Shown piece by piece: positions 47,122-56,404 of a stretch of 64,000 nt of DNA; position 1 is the first letter of the stretch; every line of letters begins with the position of its first letter. This DNA comes from Rhodobacteraceae bacterium SB2 (GTDB lineage Bacteria > Pseudomonadota > Alphaproteobacteria > Rhodobacterales > Rhodobacteraceae), in NCBI GenBank assembly GCA_001642945.1, contig LGRT01000004.1, positions 345,430-409,429 of the forward strand, in the 5' to 3' direction. The position numbers and the translations under genes were made by a program. The notes beneath the pieces are model-generated. The model saw only the letters and a program-made list of their open reading frames with translations. It searched no databases and was not told the origin of the DNA.

Positions 47122-47196
47122 TGGGGTGTAGCCAAGCGGTAAGGCAACGCTTTTTGGTAGCGTGTACCGTAGGTTCGAATCCTACCACCCCAGCCA
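47122..47196 (+). tRNA. tRNA-Gln (anticodon TTG), CCA encoded
   Basis: The acceptor arm TGGGGTG pairs perfectly with CACCCCA, followed by discriminator G and an encoded CCA (47194-47196). D-arm AGCCAAGCGGTAAGGC, anticodon stem ACGCT/AGCGT with loop TTTTGGT giving TTG at positions 34-36, and T-arm with GGTTCGAATCC. All four arms fold. It stands alone. Confidence 0.97.
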
Positions 47197-47312
47197 CTTT
47201 TCCCAAATTTAAAATTGCATCGACTGGCTCGGTAGCACGCTGCAGGTTGCCCACTGCTGGCTGTTCTGCTTTATATCGGCGCCATCCGTGCAATTTAAAT
47301 GAAGGCCTTGAA

Positions 47313-48236
47313 ATGAAAATAGCGACTATGGCAACTGGCGGAATCGGGGGGTATTTGGCGGTAAAGCTTTCGCAGGCGGGCCATCAGATTGCATGCGTTG
47401 CGCGCGGGGCACATTTATCCGCCATACAAACGCAGGGGTTAAAATTGAACAGCCCCCTAGGGCAAGAAGTCATCCGGCCTTGGAAGGTCAGCGAAGATCC
47501 CGCCGAGATTGGGCCCGTTGATGCGATTATTTTTGGTGTAAAAGCTGCCGCGCTTGACCAGGCTGCCCAGAAATGCCGACCAATGCTGGGAGAGCACACC
47601 GTGGTAATCCCATTTCAAAACGGGGTCACAGCCACCTCCGATCTAATGGGGATCTTGCCCAACCACCATATTGCCAGCGGCGTCGCGCTGATTTCAACCA
47701 CCATCTCTGAGCCTGGTGTCATTACGCAAACTGGCAATGCTGCACGGTTTCTTTTCGCCGAGCGTGACAGCGTTAGATCTGCCCGTATCACGGCCCTTCA
47801 AGCCGCCTTCCAGCAGGCGGGCATTGCGGCGCCAGAGACCAATGATATCACCCTCGACCTTTGGATGAAGTTCGTACTGTTCTCGGCCATGTCCGGCATC
47901 ACCGCAACAGCGCGCTGCACCGTTGGCGATATTTTAGCCTCGCAAGCGTTAGGCAGGCTTTTTTGTCAAGTTATGGAAGAAACCGCCATGATAGGCCGAG
48001 CGCATGGCGTGCCTCTCAAGGCTGATTGTGCAGATACGCTTTGGTTACGGGTGCAAGACCTGCCATCGCAAATGCGCGCATCAACGGCAATTGATCTAGA
48101 ACATGGACGGCCGCTGGAAAGCCCGTGGATCTCTGGCTCGGTGCCAAAGCTGGCCAATCAAGTTGGCTTGCAAGCCCCTTTGAATGCCGCGCTTTATGCG
48201 TTGTTGAAACCTTATGAAAACGGCGTTTCAACGTAA
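47313..48236 (+). CDS. 2-dehydropantoate 2-reductase family protein (ketopantoate reductase-like)
   Basis: A 307-aa NADPH-dependent reductase of the PanE/ApbA family. The N-terminal Rossmann motif reads ATGGIGG (residues 5-11), slightly off the usual GxGxxG; NGVTA follows around 108, and the conserved Lys lies in DLWMKFVLFSAMSGITA. It could make pantoate or, given several such paralogues in this group, reduce another keto acid. The ATG at 47313 has AAGG 8 nt upstream; extending the frame upstream would run through tRNA-Gln and is not credible. Confidence 0.82.
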   Translation: MKIATMATGGIGGYLAVKLSQAGHQIACVARGAHLSAIQTQGLKLNSPLGQEVIRPWKVSEDPAEIGPVDAIIFGVKAAALDQAAQKCRPMLGEHTVVIPFQNGVTATSDLMGILPNHHIASGVALISTTISEPGVITQTGNAARFLFAERDSVRSARITALQAAFQQAGIAAPETNDITLDLWMKFVLFSAMSGITATARCTVGDILASQALGRLFCQVMEETAMIGRAHGVPLKADCADTLWLRVQDLPSQMRASTAIDLEHGRPLESPWISGSVPKLANQVGLQAPLNAALYALLKPYENGVST

Positions 48237-48300
48237 TCAAAGCGTTTAAAGGTGAACGATCTCGGCCGCTCGGCCACGGATCAGAACAGAGCCAGCGTGT

Positions 48301-49527
48301 TCAAAGCGACGCTTTTGCGCCGCTTTGAAGCGAAATCAAACAGGCTTGCACCGCGTGGTACAAATCGGGCTTGCCCTCAAAAATAGTTTCGTCGGGCTTT
48401 AAGTTCTGATCCAATTCGGCAAACCAACCGCCGCGCGTGTGATCAATCAAATGGGTGGCCGAAAACTGCCAAATCCTGCGATACCAATGCGCAAATTCTA
48501 CCCGATCACTGACCTGCTGCAACGTGGCGGCAGCTGCGATCCCTTCGGCGCATGGCCACCATAAACATTTGCGCTGCAAGGGCATATTCTGCCAATCCAA
48601 CGTGTAATAAAACCCACCCTTATCGCGGCACCATCCCGTTTGACAGGCGTTTAAAAACAGCTGTTCAGCCGCCTCAACCAGCCAAGAATGGCGTTTTTCT
48701 CCCGCCTGATAAAGTTCGATCAGCAATCGCGACCACTCTAATGCGTGGCCCGGCGTGGTGCCCGCGGGACGAAACATGGGATCACCCGAATAGTCCAGAT
48801 CAACCTCCCAATTTCCATCAAAATGCTCAGGCACCCGCCACTGAGCGCTGCGAGCATGACGATCAATAATCAAATACGCAATTTCTTCGGCTTTTTGTAA
48901 AAACATCGTATCCTTGGTGACAGCAAAGGCGGCGATCAGCGCCTCAGTCAGATGCATATTGGAATTTTGTCCGCGATAGGTGCTTAAAGCCTGCCAATCT
49001 GCGCTAAACTCTTCGCGGCTGGCGCCCCGCTCTGGCTCCCAAAATCGCTGCTCGATCACCTCGACAATATCGTCAAGCAGCCGGTCCGCCAATGGGTGCA
49101 TCACCTCTTTGGCGGCCGCTGCTGCCAGTAATACGAATGCATGCCCATAAGCTTGCTTTGCCGGATCTATAACGCCGTCATTGCTCACGGCCCAATAATA
49201 GCCCCCATGCTGCGCATCGCGATGTTGCTTCAAGATAAACTCAAGACCCTGATCAATCATCCGCTCGGCGCCGGCAAAGCCGAACCGATGCGCCAAAGAG
49301 AAACAATGGACAAAGCGCGTTGCATTATGCAGCGGTTGCACCTCTTGCGCAGCAAAAGACGGCCTTAATGGATCCCCTGTCCGCCCAAGGGCCCAGAACC
49401 CCCCTTTTGGATTTAGCGCTGCAGGGCCAAAAAAATTAAACAAAAGCAGCGCTTGGTCATTAAGCCAAGCGTTTGAGGGCTGACCCGTTTCATCTGCAAG
49501 AAAGCTCTGTGTTTCATCATTTTGCAT
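48301..49527 (-). CDS. AGE family epimerase/isomerase (N-acylglucosamine 2-epimerase fold)
   Basis: A 408-aa (alpha/alpha)6-barrel sugar epimerase or isomerase. Family segments: DRTGDPL-type RTGDPLRPSF near the N-terminus, RFVHCFSLAHRFG, GGYYWAVSNDG, HAFVLLAAAAAKEV, NSNMHLTEALIAAF and the C-terminal catalytic His region RGGWFAELD. Members act on N-acetylglucosamine, mannose, cellobiose or sulfoquinovose. The ATG at 49527 has GGGGGAT upstream; the longer frame would add a non-homologous extension. It is convergent with the reductase gene; the substrate is unknown. Confidence 0.87.
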   Translation of the reverse strand: MQNDETQSFLADETGQPSNAWLNDQALLLFNFFGPAALNPKGGFWALGRTGDPLRPSFAAQEVQPLHNATRFVHCFSLAHRFGFAGAERMIDQGLEFILKQHRDAQHGGYYWAVSNDGVIDPAKQAYGHAFVLLAAAAAKEVMHPLADRLLDDIVEVIEQRFWEPERGASREEFSADWQALSTYRGQNSNMHLTEALIAAFAVTKDTMFLQKAEEIAYLIIDRHARSAQWRVPEHFDGNWEVDLDYSGDPMFRPAGTTPGHALEWSRLLIELYQAGEKRHSWLVEAAEQLFLNACQTGWCRDKGGFYYTLDWQNMPLQRKCLWWPCAEGIAAAATLQQVSDRVEFAHWYRRIWQFSATHLIDHTRGGWFAELDQNLKPDETIFEGKPDLYHAVQACLISLQSGAKASL

Positions 49528-49865
49528 CGCGCATCCCCCAGTTTGCGAAATGCATCCGAATTCAGAGGGGCATTTCCTGCACAGTGGCGTATAAACGCTT
49601 CCTCCAAAACAAAAAAGTACTAATGAAAACGCGTTCAACCTCAAAACCCACAGCCTCGAAGCGGCGGAAAATTAGTCTAAACCTTTGCAATCTGTGCGTC
49701 ACTTACACGAACTTGATCACTGGACCAATCCTCAAAGATTTACGGTTTTGCGTGATGCTTTTCCGAAAGAAATCTGGCATGCCTGCCAATGCAGAACATT
49801 GCATTGGCGCTTATTTCTGACAAAGATACACAACGCATCGATCCTGCAGAGTAAGGACCCCTTCT

Positions 49866-51005
49866 ATGAACGACTTTCATCAAAAGCTGACCGCCTTTCG
49901 GCGCGATCTACATCGCCATCCAGAGCTGGGTTTTGAAGAAACCCGCACCAAAGCCAAAATAGCCTCGGCTTTGCGCGCCTTGGGCCTAAGCGTTTGCGAG
50001 GGCGTTGGCGTCGTTGGGGTTTTGAAATGTGGAAACGGCAACCGCGCAATCGCATTGCGCGCGGATATGGACGCGCTGCCCATTTCCGAAACCAGCGCGC
50101 ATGATTACAGCTCTTTAACGCCGGGTGTGATGCATGCCTGCGGCCATGACGGGCATACCACAATGCTGTTGGGCGCGGCTGAACTGTTAAGCCAAAGCCA
50201 AGATTTTGACGGCACCGTAATCTTTATCTTTCAACCAAATGAAGAGCACGGGTTGGGCGCGCGCGCCATGCTGGACGATGGCTTTAACGAAAGATTTGCG
50301 CCCGATGAGATTTATGCAATTCACAACCTACCCGGGGCACCATTGGCCGAAATTTCAACCCGTATTGGCCAAATTTGTGCAAGCGAAAGCCTGTTTGAAA
50401 TTCATATTACAGGTCAAGGTGGGCATGCCTCAATGCCCCATCTTGGCGTTGATGCAATCACCGTTGCCGCCGAGCTTGTTATGGCGTTACAGACCATCGT
50501 TGCCCGCAAATTACCCCCCGGTGCCGGGGCGGTGGTATCCGTTACCGAAATCTCAAGCGATGGGCAGCGCAATGTTTTACCAGGCACTGCGCTGCTGAAA
50601 GGCGATGTTCGCGCGCGCTTGCCACAAGACCGAGACGCGATCAGAAAATTCATGAAACAAATCACATCTGGACTTGCCGCGACGCATAACGTGCAGATTG
50701 ATATGCAATTTGAAACTGAATTCATCGAAACGATAAACGCTAAGGACCCAACCGACAGCGTGATACGCGTTGCCAATGCGCAGGGGCTCACAAATATTGG
50801 GAATCGTCCTGCCATGAGCTTTTCAGAGGATTTTGCGCAATTCAGCGCCGTGATACCGGGTTGCTTTTTTCTTCTTGGCAATGGCACTGATGGGCCACAT
50901 GGTCAGGCGCTACATCGATCGAATTATGATTTCAACGATGCTTTATTGCCCGTTGGGGCCAATTTTTGGGCGGCTTTGGTGCGCGATCGGTTGCCCAAAA
51001 GGTAA
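49866..51005 (+). CDS. M20 family amidohydrolase (hippurate hydrolase/IAA-amino acid hydrolase type)
   Basis: A 379-aa metallo-amidohydrolase. Metal-binding and catalytic segments: DLHRHPELGFEE (near residues 14-25), ALRADMDALPI, MHACGHDGHTTMLLG with Cys/His ligands, FQPNEEHGLGARAML with the catalytic Glu, and a late His in GPHGQALH. M20D enzymes remove acyl groups from N-acyl amino acids. EH in place of the commonly seen EE is a minor variation. The start is clear. Confidence 0.92.
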   Translation: MNDFHQKLTAFRRDLHRHPELGFEETRTKAKIASALRALGLSVCEGVGVVGVLKCGNGNRAIALRADMDALPISETSAHDYSSLTPGVMHACGHDGHTTMLLGAAELLSQSQDFDGTVIFIFQPNEEHGLGARAMLDDGFNERFAPDEIYAIHNLPGAPLAEISTRIGQICASESLFEIHITGQGGHASMPHLGVDAITVAAELVMALQTIVARKLPPGAGAVVSVTEISSDGQRNVLPGTALLKGDVRARLPQDRDAIRKFMKQITSGLAATHNVQIDMQFETEFIETINAKDPTDSVIRVANAQGLTNIGNRPAMSFSEDFAQFSAVIPGCFFLLGNGTDGPHGQALHRSNYDFNDALLPVGANFWAALVRDRLPKR

Positions 51006-51087
51006 TATGCTGCTCAGCCCCTCCCCTTGAGATATCGCATATTGAAAAAAAGCCATGAGGCGCTAATTTTCAAACAAGGAGAAAAGA

Positions 51088-51252
51088 ATGAAAGCCAAAC
51101 TGGTCACCTTAACGTTGAGCTTTATGCTATTTGCGCCAATCGCCTCGGCAGAACCGGGCGCCTGCCCAGATCATGGTGCAGATCCGGCGAAATTCTGCCC
51201 CGTTGGATCCGTTTGGGATGAGCGTTCTAAAACCTGCGCGGTCATGGCTTAA
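51088..51252 (+). CDS. Small secreted cysteine-containing protein
   Basis: A 54-aa protein preceded by a strong AAGGAG site (spacing 6-7). A signal peptide of about 21 residues ends in an APIASAEP context. The mature peptide of about 33 residues has three Cys with the pattern CPDHG...FCPVGSVWDERSKTC. Short secreted proteins ending in a similar SVWD...TC motif are common in Rhodobacteraceae to my recollection. The function is unknown. It lies 82 nt after the M20 gene. Confidence 0.65.
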   Translation: MKAKLVTLTLSFMLFAPIASAEPGACPDHGADPAKFCPVGSVWDERSKTCAVMA

Positions 51253-51373
51253 CCCCATATCAGCCCGAACCCTTTGCGCTAACCGCGTGCCATGCCGCTT
51301 GTGCCTACCGCACAAACTGATGGCGCTTTGAGATTGGTCAGGTTTGGGTTTGTCAGGTCATTAATCTGACCGG

Positions 51374-53017
51374 TCAAACCGGGTTTGCACCCGCGCAATC
51401 CCGAGTTAATCGGCGCTCAATTTCCTGTAGCGCCCGGCCATCTAAATGGCTTTCATCGCAATGAAACCCGCGGTTTGAAAACCCATCAGAATCGCTGGTA
51501 AACTTATGCATATCCACCAAGCCCATATCACTTTGATGCACGTGATAGGCCAGGCTTTGATTGAACAAGTGAACAATATTCGCCACGCATGCGTTTTCTG
51601 CTGCGCTGCTCTTGGACGAATGCAGAGGTGCCGGAACATTCAGAATAAAAATCTGATGTTGCATTTCCACAGCAAGCCCGCCCACAAACCGCAGATAGCC
51701 TGCAACGGTTTCAGCAATTAAATCTTTCAATTCAATATCACGCGCGTCTGCCACTGCTAAGAAACCTTCATGTAGCCGGCAGTCAATTTCTCCAAAGGAC
51801 AGCATAACCTTTGAACGCTTTGGCAGATGACGCAATTGAGCGCGGAGAATTTCGGAAAATGGGCGTTGCGCCGCGTCAGACAGGTGGAAAACTTTGGTGC
51901 CGAACGAAATCATCGGCTGTACTTTATACATCTGACCCTCAAGACGCAGCTTTAAATGGGCGAAACTTAAACAATGGCTTTCGCCCAAATGATAGATAAG
52001 ACGCGTTTCAGACCCATCCGGTTTATTCGACAAAAAGCCTTTATTTTGTGCTACGAGCGCTTGAATCAACTTATAAAAGGCCGAACAAAATATCTGGTCT
52101 GCAGCGCTTAAAGCGTTAAACGCATTACGTCTTTCTGCCAATTTTAAAGCACTAAGCTCTGCCTCCACAGAGGCGCTGGCCTCGTGTATATAAGCGTCAA
52201 TCAACGCAAGGATACGGGTTTTTATACCGGAAAACGGCTGCGCGCGTTTTCTGAGTTTCAAAAACTCTCGTCTCTGCCAAGGGCATTGGATTGATAAATT
52301 ATAAAGGTTTGCAAAGGCCTCTTCATGCTGCGGGTTTAAGCGCAGCGCCCGTGCAAAACTCTCAAACGCCTCAGATATCTGACCTGCTTTTAAATAGGCA
52401 GCACCCAGATTGTTAGACGCTGGTGCAAACTCAGGCTTGAGCGCAATCGATTTTTTATAAATATCAATCGCGGCAGCGGTATCCCCGAGCGCAAAAAACG
52501 TATTGGCCATATTATAAAAGGCTTTTGAAAACTGCGGATCCAAATCGGTCGCGTTTCGAAAACTAGTGAGCGCTGCCTGGTAATTTCCAAGCCGCCCATA
52601 GCTTTCACCCAGATTATTATGCACGTTTACATTTTTTGGATCACGCTCCAAAGCATATAAAAAGGTGGTAACGGCAACGTCAAATGCGCCAAGCCGTGCA
52701 AAAGCACTTCCAATAATATTAAATAATGGCGCTGACTCTGGATATTGGTTCGCGATCTGCGCTCTGAGCTCAATAATATTTTGATATTTTTCCTGACTAA
52801 ATAAGGACGTCAAAAGCTTGAGAACAGCGCCGTCACTATCGGGTAGCGAAAGGGGGTAATTGGCTGCGTGACGCACCTTTTTCAGCGCTGTTATCGCCCG
52901 CTGATTCTTTGGATAAACGTCTAAAATGTTGCGATACAGCGCCACGGCTTCAGAGAGTTTATTCAGCGCTTCTAACTTTTTTGCCGCCTTTAGCGTTCTG
53001 TCAACATTCAACCCCAT
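51374..53017 (-). CDS. TPR-repeat protein with C-terminal SGNH-hydrolase-like domain
   Basis: A 547-aa protein. Residues about 10-250 hold six or so tetratricopeptide repeats (LNKLSEAVALYRNILDVYP; ALKPEFAPASNNLGAAYLKAGQISEAF and so on). The C-terminal half (from about 330) looks like an SGNH/GDSL-type domain: LGESHCLS as block I, SFGEIDCR as block III, NVPAP, and DESHLDG supplying a D-x-x-H block V. I recognise this by motif order, not by a named family. It may modify or recognise polysaccharide or a sulfotransferase-like substrate. It is alone, next to an AT-rich non-coding stretch. The ATG at 53017 is likely; an in-frame TTG lies two codons earlier. Confidence 0.7.
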   Translation of the reverse strand: MGLNVDRTLKAAKKLEALNKLSEAVALYRNILDVYPKNQRAITALKKVRHAANYPLSLPDSDGAVLKLLTSLFSQEKYQNIIELRAQIANQYPESAPLFNIIGSAFARLGAFDVAVTTFLYALERDPKNVNVHNNLGESYGRLGNYQAALTSFRNATDLDPQFSKAFYNMANTFFALGDTAAAIDIYKKSIALKPEFAPASNNLGAAYLKAGQISEAFESFARALRLNPQHEEAFANLYNLSIQCPWQRREFLKLRKRAQPFSGIKTRILALIDAYIHEASASVEAELSALKLAERRNAFNALSAADQIFCSAFYKLIQALVAQNKGFLSNKPDGSETRLIYHLGESHCLSFAHLKLRLEGQMYKVQPMISFGTKVFHLSDAAQRPFSEILRAQLRHLPKRSKVMLSFGEIDCRLHEGFLAVADARDIELKDLIAETVAGYLRFVGGLAVEMQHQIFILNVPAPLHSSKSSAAENACVANIVHLFNQSLAYHVHQSDMGLVDMHKFTSDSDGFSNRGFHCDESHLDGRALQEIERRLTRDCAGANPV

Positions 53018-53640
53018 CACCAAGAAATCTACGCACGCTGTTTGATTATGTTTATATCTATATGAAATAAAAATGGAAAGTAATCGTTAAAAATAAATCT
53101 CTAAAAGAGATGTCTAACTCAAAACGTACAAAAAATAAGCAATTTAAGTCAATATTTTAAATTAAATTTTTGGGATGATTGCATTTTTTAGGACCTATTT
53201 GAATACAAAATATAAAATCAGTGAATTCAAAAATTATCAAAGCGAATATCATCTCTTTTAAGCGCCTTATCTTTTAATTCATCCATCCATCCAAGGCGAG
53301 TTTAACGGTTCAGCGCTGGCCAATATATGCCTGCAAAAAATGCCGCCGCGCCGCGCCAAGACACACCTGACTAAAGAAGACGCCGTTGATATTGCAAAAC
53401 CAGATCATTTAAGCATCGCTGATGAAAGCGCGGCTCTGCGACAATCGCAGCCCTGCTTCGCGTTTTTCAAAGCGCTTGTCCCATTTTGCTACAAAGATGA
53501 TCCGTTTTAATATGGCTTCAGCGCTCGAATGAAGAGAGTGAGAGAAACCATTTATTTCTATTGCAACCGGGGTCATATTGCGGTCTCAATTCTGCAGCAC
53601 AGAAACGCAATAAAGACCCGCCACGTCCAGTGAGGCCAAA
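53018..53640. other. AT-rich intergenic region upstream of the TPR-SGNH and GMC genes
   Basis: About 620 nt. The part from about 53030 to 53280 is clearly AT-rich compared with the flanking genes and includes a short CCAT tandem (three units near 53281). A 56-codon frame at 53340-53510 (MPPRRAKTH...) has no ribosome site, so I do not call it. The region must hold divergent promoters for both flanking genes. It may be a genomic junction or the remains of a lost gene. Confidence 0.5.
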
Positions 53641-55257
53641 GTGAAACAGTTTGATTTTATAATTATTGGAGCTGGGTCTGCGGGCTGTGTTCTCGCAAAT
53701 AAGCTGAGCAAAAGTGGCAAACATAAAGTGCTTTTATTAGAGGCTGGGCCGAGCGATAACCGCTTTTGGATCAAAGTGCCAATTGGCTATGGCAAAGTCT
53801 TTTATGATCAAAGGGTCAATTGGAAATACACAACTGCACCCGAACCTCATCTCAATAACCGCAGCATCTATTGGCCAAGGGGCAAAGTGTTGGGCGGATC
53901 CAGTTCAATCAATGCAATGGTTTATGTACGCGGCCATCCCAATGATTTCAACGAATGGGGTCAAGCTGCGCCAGGCTGGAGCTGGAGCGATGTTGCGCCC
54001 GTCTTCAAGCGCATGGAGCGCTATGAGGCCGCGCAAGACCCTCTGCGCGGCACAAACGGCCCTTTAAGTATAACGGATGTGTCAACGAAGGTGCATCCTT
54101 TAACAAAAGCCTATCTACGAGCGGCGGATCAGGCCGGTATCGGCCTAAATCCAGATTACAACGCTCAAACCATGCAGGGGGCGGCTTTATATCAAATAAC
54201 CACCAACCAGGGTCGGCGGGCATCAAGCGCGCAAGCCTATTTACGGCCAGCGCTGAAGCGTAAAAACTTTGTGGTGGAAACCGGTGCTTATGTGCAAAAA
54301 TTATGTTTTGAAGGCACGCGGGTGTCGGGGGTGCGTTATCATCACCGCGGGGAAATAAAAGAAGCGTATTGTACAGCCGAAGTGATTCTGGCCGCGGGCG
54401 CGATCAACACACCGCATCTTTTGCAGCTTTCGGGGATTGGGCCGGCCACACTTTTGCGGGCCAAGAACATCGAGGTTCGCTGTGATGCGCCGCAGGTTGG
54501 CCAAAATTTGAGTGATCATTTGGGAATGGATCTGACCTTCAAAGCCTCACGTCCAAGTTTAAACCAAACGCTGGGCCCTTGGTCTAAAAAACTGATGGTT
54601 GGGCTGCAATATCTCTTGTTTCGCGAAGGGCCTTTATCGCTTAGCCTCAACCAAGGCGGGGGCTTTACGCATAGTGAGGGCGCGTCAGCACCGCCAGATC
54701 TGCAACTGTATTTTTCTCCTTTAAGCTACACGAGGGCCCCGGCGGGCACACGCCCCCTGATGCGCCCCGATCCCTTTGCCGGTTTTAATTTGGGCTTCAA
54801 TCCTTGCAAACCAACAAGCCTTGGCTCTGTGACGCTGGCCTCACCCGATCCTTATTCCGCGCCATTGTTGCGGGGCAATTACCTTGACACCGCCTATGAT
54901 CGCGATCTGATGATCAAAGGGGTCCGTTTAATGCGTAAAATTGCAGGCACCCCAGCGATGCAAGATATGATCGAGCGTGAAATGTCTCCCGGATTGCCCT
55001 GCGAGAGCGATGAGGAAATTTTAGAATTTGCCAGAGCTGACAGTTGGACGGTGTTTCATCAATGTGGTACTTGCAAGATGGGCCAAGACCCCAAGCAAAG
55101 CGTGGTCGATCCGCGACTGCGCGTGCATGGTATTCAAGGGCTAAGAGTGGCCGATGCATCAATTTTTCCAACCATTCCCAGCGGCAATACAAACGCGCCA
55201 GCGATTATGGTGGGCGAAAAAGCCTCGGATTTGATTTTAGAAGACACGGGCAAGTGA
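53641..55257 (+). CDS. GMC-family FAD oxidoreductase (choline/alcohol dehydrogenase type)
   Basis: A 538-aa flavoenzyme. N-terminal FAD motif IIGAGSAGCVLANKLS (residues 7-22), GMC signature 1 WPRGKVLGGSSSINAMVYVRG, signature 2 GAINTPHLLQLSGIG, and a C-terminal FHQCGTCKMG with the active-site His and the NTNAPAIMVGEKA segment. It oxidises an alcohol, probably passing electrons to the respiratory chain. The GTG start has GAGG upstream. It is the first gene of a run with an enolase-superfamily gene after 10 nt and a TTC38-like gene after a further 36 nt. Confidence 0.92.
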   Translation: MKQFDFIIIGAGSAGCVLANKLSKSGKHKVLLLEAGPSDNRFWIKVPIGYGKVFYDQRVNWKYTTAPEPHLNNRSIYWPRGKVLGGSSSINAMVYVRGHPNDFNEWGQAAPGWSWSDVAPVFKRMERYEAAQDPLRGTNGPLSITDVSTKVHPLTKAYLRAADQAGIGLNPDYNAQTMQGAALYQITTNQGRRASSAQAYLRPALKRKNFVVETGAYVQKLCFEGTRVSGVRYHHRGEIKEAYCTAEVILAAGAINTPHLLQLSGIGPATLLRAKNIEVRCDAPQVGQNLSDHLGMDLTFKASRPSLNQTLGPWSKKLMVGLQYLLFREGPLSLSLNQGGGFTHSEGASAPPDLQLYFSPLSYTRAPAGTRPLMRPDPFAGFNLGFNPCKPTSLGSVTLASPDPYSAPLLRGNYLDTAYDRDLMIKGVRLMRKIAGTPAMQDMIEREMSPGLPCESDEEILEFARADSWTVFHQCGTCKMGQDPKQSVVDPRLRVHGIQGLRVADASIFPTIPSGNTNAPAIMVGEKASDLILEDTGK

Positions 55258-55267
55258 AAGGGCTCTT

Positions 55268-56368
55268 ATGAAAATTACCGCTATTGAAAGCTTTTGCAAC
55301 GAATTCGTTGGCTTCGTTCGAGTCACGGTTGAAGACGGATCACAAGGCTGGGGCCAACTTTCAACCTATCACTCGGATATCTCAGCGCAGGTGCTTCACC
55401 GCCAAGTTGCGCCTTGGGCTTTGGGCCATGATGAGGCCGATTTAGACAATCTGCTCGACCTGATCACCGAGCGCGAGCATAAATTTCCCGGATCTTATTT
55501 GCGCCGCGCAATGGGCGGGCTTGATACAGCAATTTGGGATTTGCGCGGCAAACAGCAGGGCAAACCAGTTTGTGAAATTTTAGGCGGAACGGCCGGACCT
55601 TTGCGCGCCTATGCCTCGTCAATGAAGCGCGACATTACCCCCCAGCAAGAAGCAGACCGATTCAAAAAACTGCGCGATGAAAAAGGCTTTGATGCTTTTA
55701 AAATGCGTGCCGGCGCAGAAGTTGGGCGCAATCAAGATGAATGGGCAGGGCGCACCGAAGAGATCATCCCAACCATGCGCCGCGCTTTGGGGCCTGATGT
55801 TGATTTGCTGATCGATGCCAATAGCTGCTATTCGCCTGCGCGCGCGATTGAAATTGGCCATCTACTGCAAGAGAACGGGTTTTGCCATTTCGAAGAACCA
55901 TGTCCCTATTGGGAACTTGAACAAACCCAAGAAGTGACCCGCGCCTTGGAGCTTGACGTAACGGGCGGCGAACAAGATTGCGATTTGCCAACATGGCAGC
56001 GCATGATTGATATGAAAGCGGTCGATATCCTACAGCCAGATATTCTCTATCTGGGGGGGATGTGCCGCAGTTTACGGGTGGTTGAAATGGCCAAAAAGGC
56101 AGCCTTGCCGATCACCCCCCATTGCGCCAACCTATCTTTGGTCACCTTATTCACCATGCATTTGCTGCGCGCTATTCCAAATGCCGGCAAATATCTCGAA
56201 TTCTCGATCGAAGGGGCGGATTATTATCCTTGGCAAGAAAACCTGTTTTTGGAAAACCTGTTCGAAATCGAAAATGGACAGGCCAGTGTTAGCCAAGCAC
56301 CCGGTTGGGGCTGTACGATCAACCCCGAATGGCTGGCCCGCTCAATTTATCAGAAATCGGAACTATAA
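55268..56368 (+). CDS. Mandelate racemase/muconate lactonizing enzyme-family protein
   Basis: A 366-aa enolase-superfamily enzyme, probably an acid-sugar dehydratase or racemase. The metal-binding acid residues are in LLIDAN, FEEPCPYW and TGGEQD; the first catalytic Lys is in FKMRAG, in a modified K-x-R form; and the His of the second acid/base site is in ITPHCANL. It starts 10 nt after the GMC gene, so they are very likely co-translated. The pair would suit oxidation and dehydration of a sugar or sugar acid, but the substrate is not readable. Confidence 0.88.
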   Translation: MKITAIESFCNEFVGFVRVTVEDGSQGWGQLSTYHSDISAQVLHRQVAPWALGHDEADLDNLLDLITEREHKFPGSYLRRAMGGLDTAIWDLRGKQQGKPVCEILGGTAGPLRAYASSMKRDITPQQEADRFKKLRDEKGFDAFKMRAGAEVGRNQDEWAGRTEEIIPTMRRALGPDVDLLIDANSCYSPARAIEIGHLLQENGFCHFEEPCPYWELEQTQEVTRALELDVTGGEQDCDLPTWQRMIDMKAVDILQPDILYLGGMCRSLRVVEMAKKAALPITPHCANLSLVTLFTMHLLRAIPNAGKYLEFSIEGADYYPWQENLFLENLFEIENGQASVSQAPGWGCTINPEWLARSIYQKSEL

Positions 56369-56404
56369 CCGCTCTTCCCGCCTCGTGATTATGGATAAAA
56401 CGCC

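Noticed and set aside
47121..47312. Upstream extension of the ketopantoate reductase frame by 64 residues
   Set aside because: It reads directly through the tRNA-Gln gene and adds residues unlike the family; the ATG at 47313 has its own ribosome site and gives a normal Rossmann start.
53340..53510. 56-codon frame beginning MPPRRAKTH
   Set aside because: No Shine-Dalgarno, no recognisable family, and located in a mixed-composition intergenic region; not enough to call a gene.
53498..53530. TGATCC -35-like box before the GMC gene
   Set aside because: No CGTA element at 16 nt (AGCG instead), so it fails the promoter model met by the other sites.
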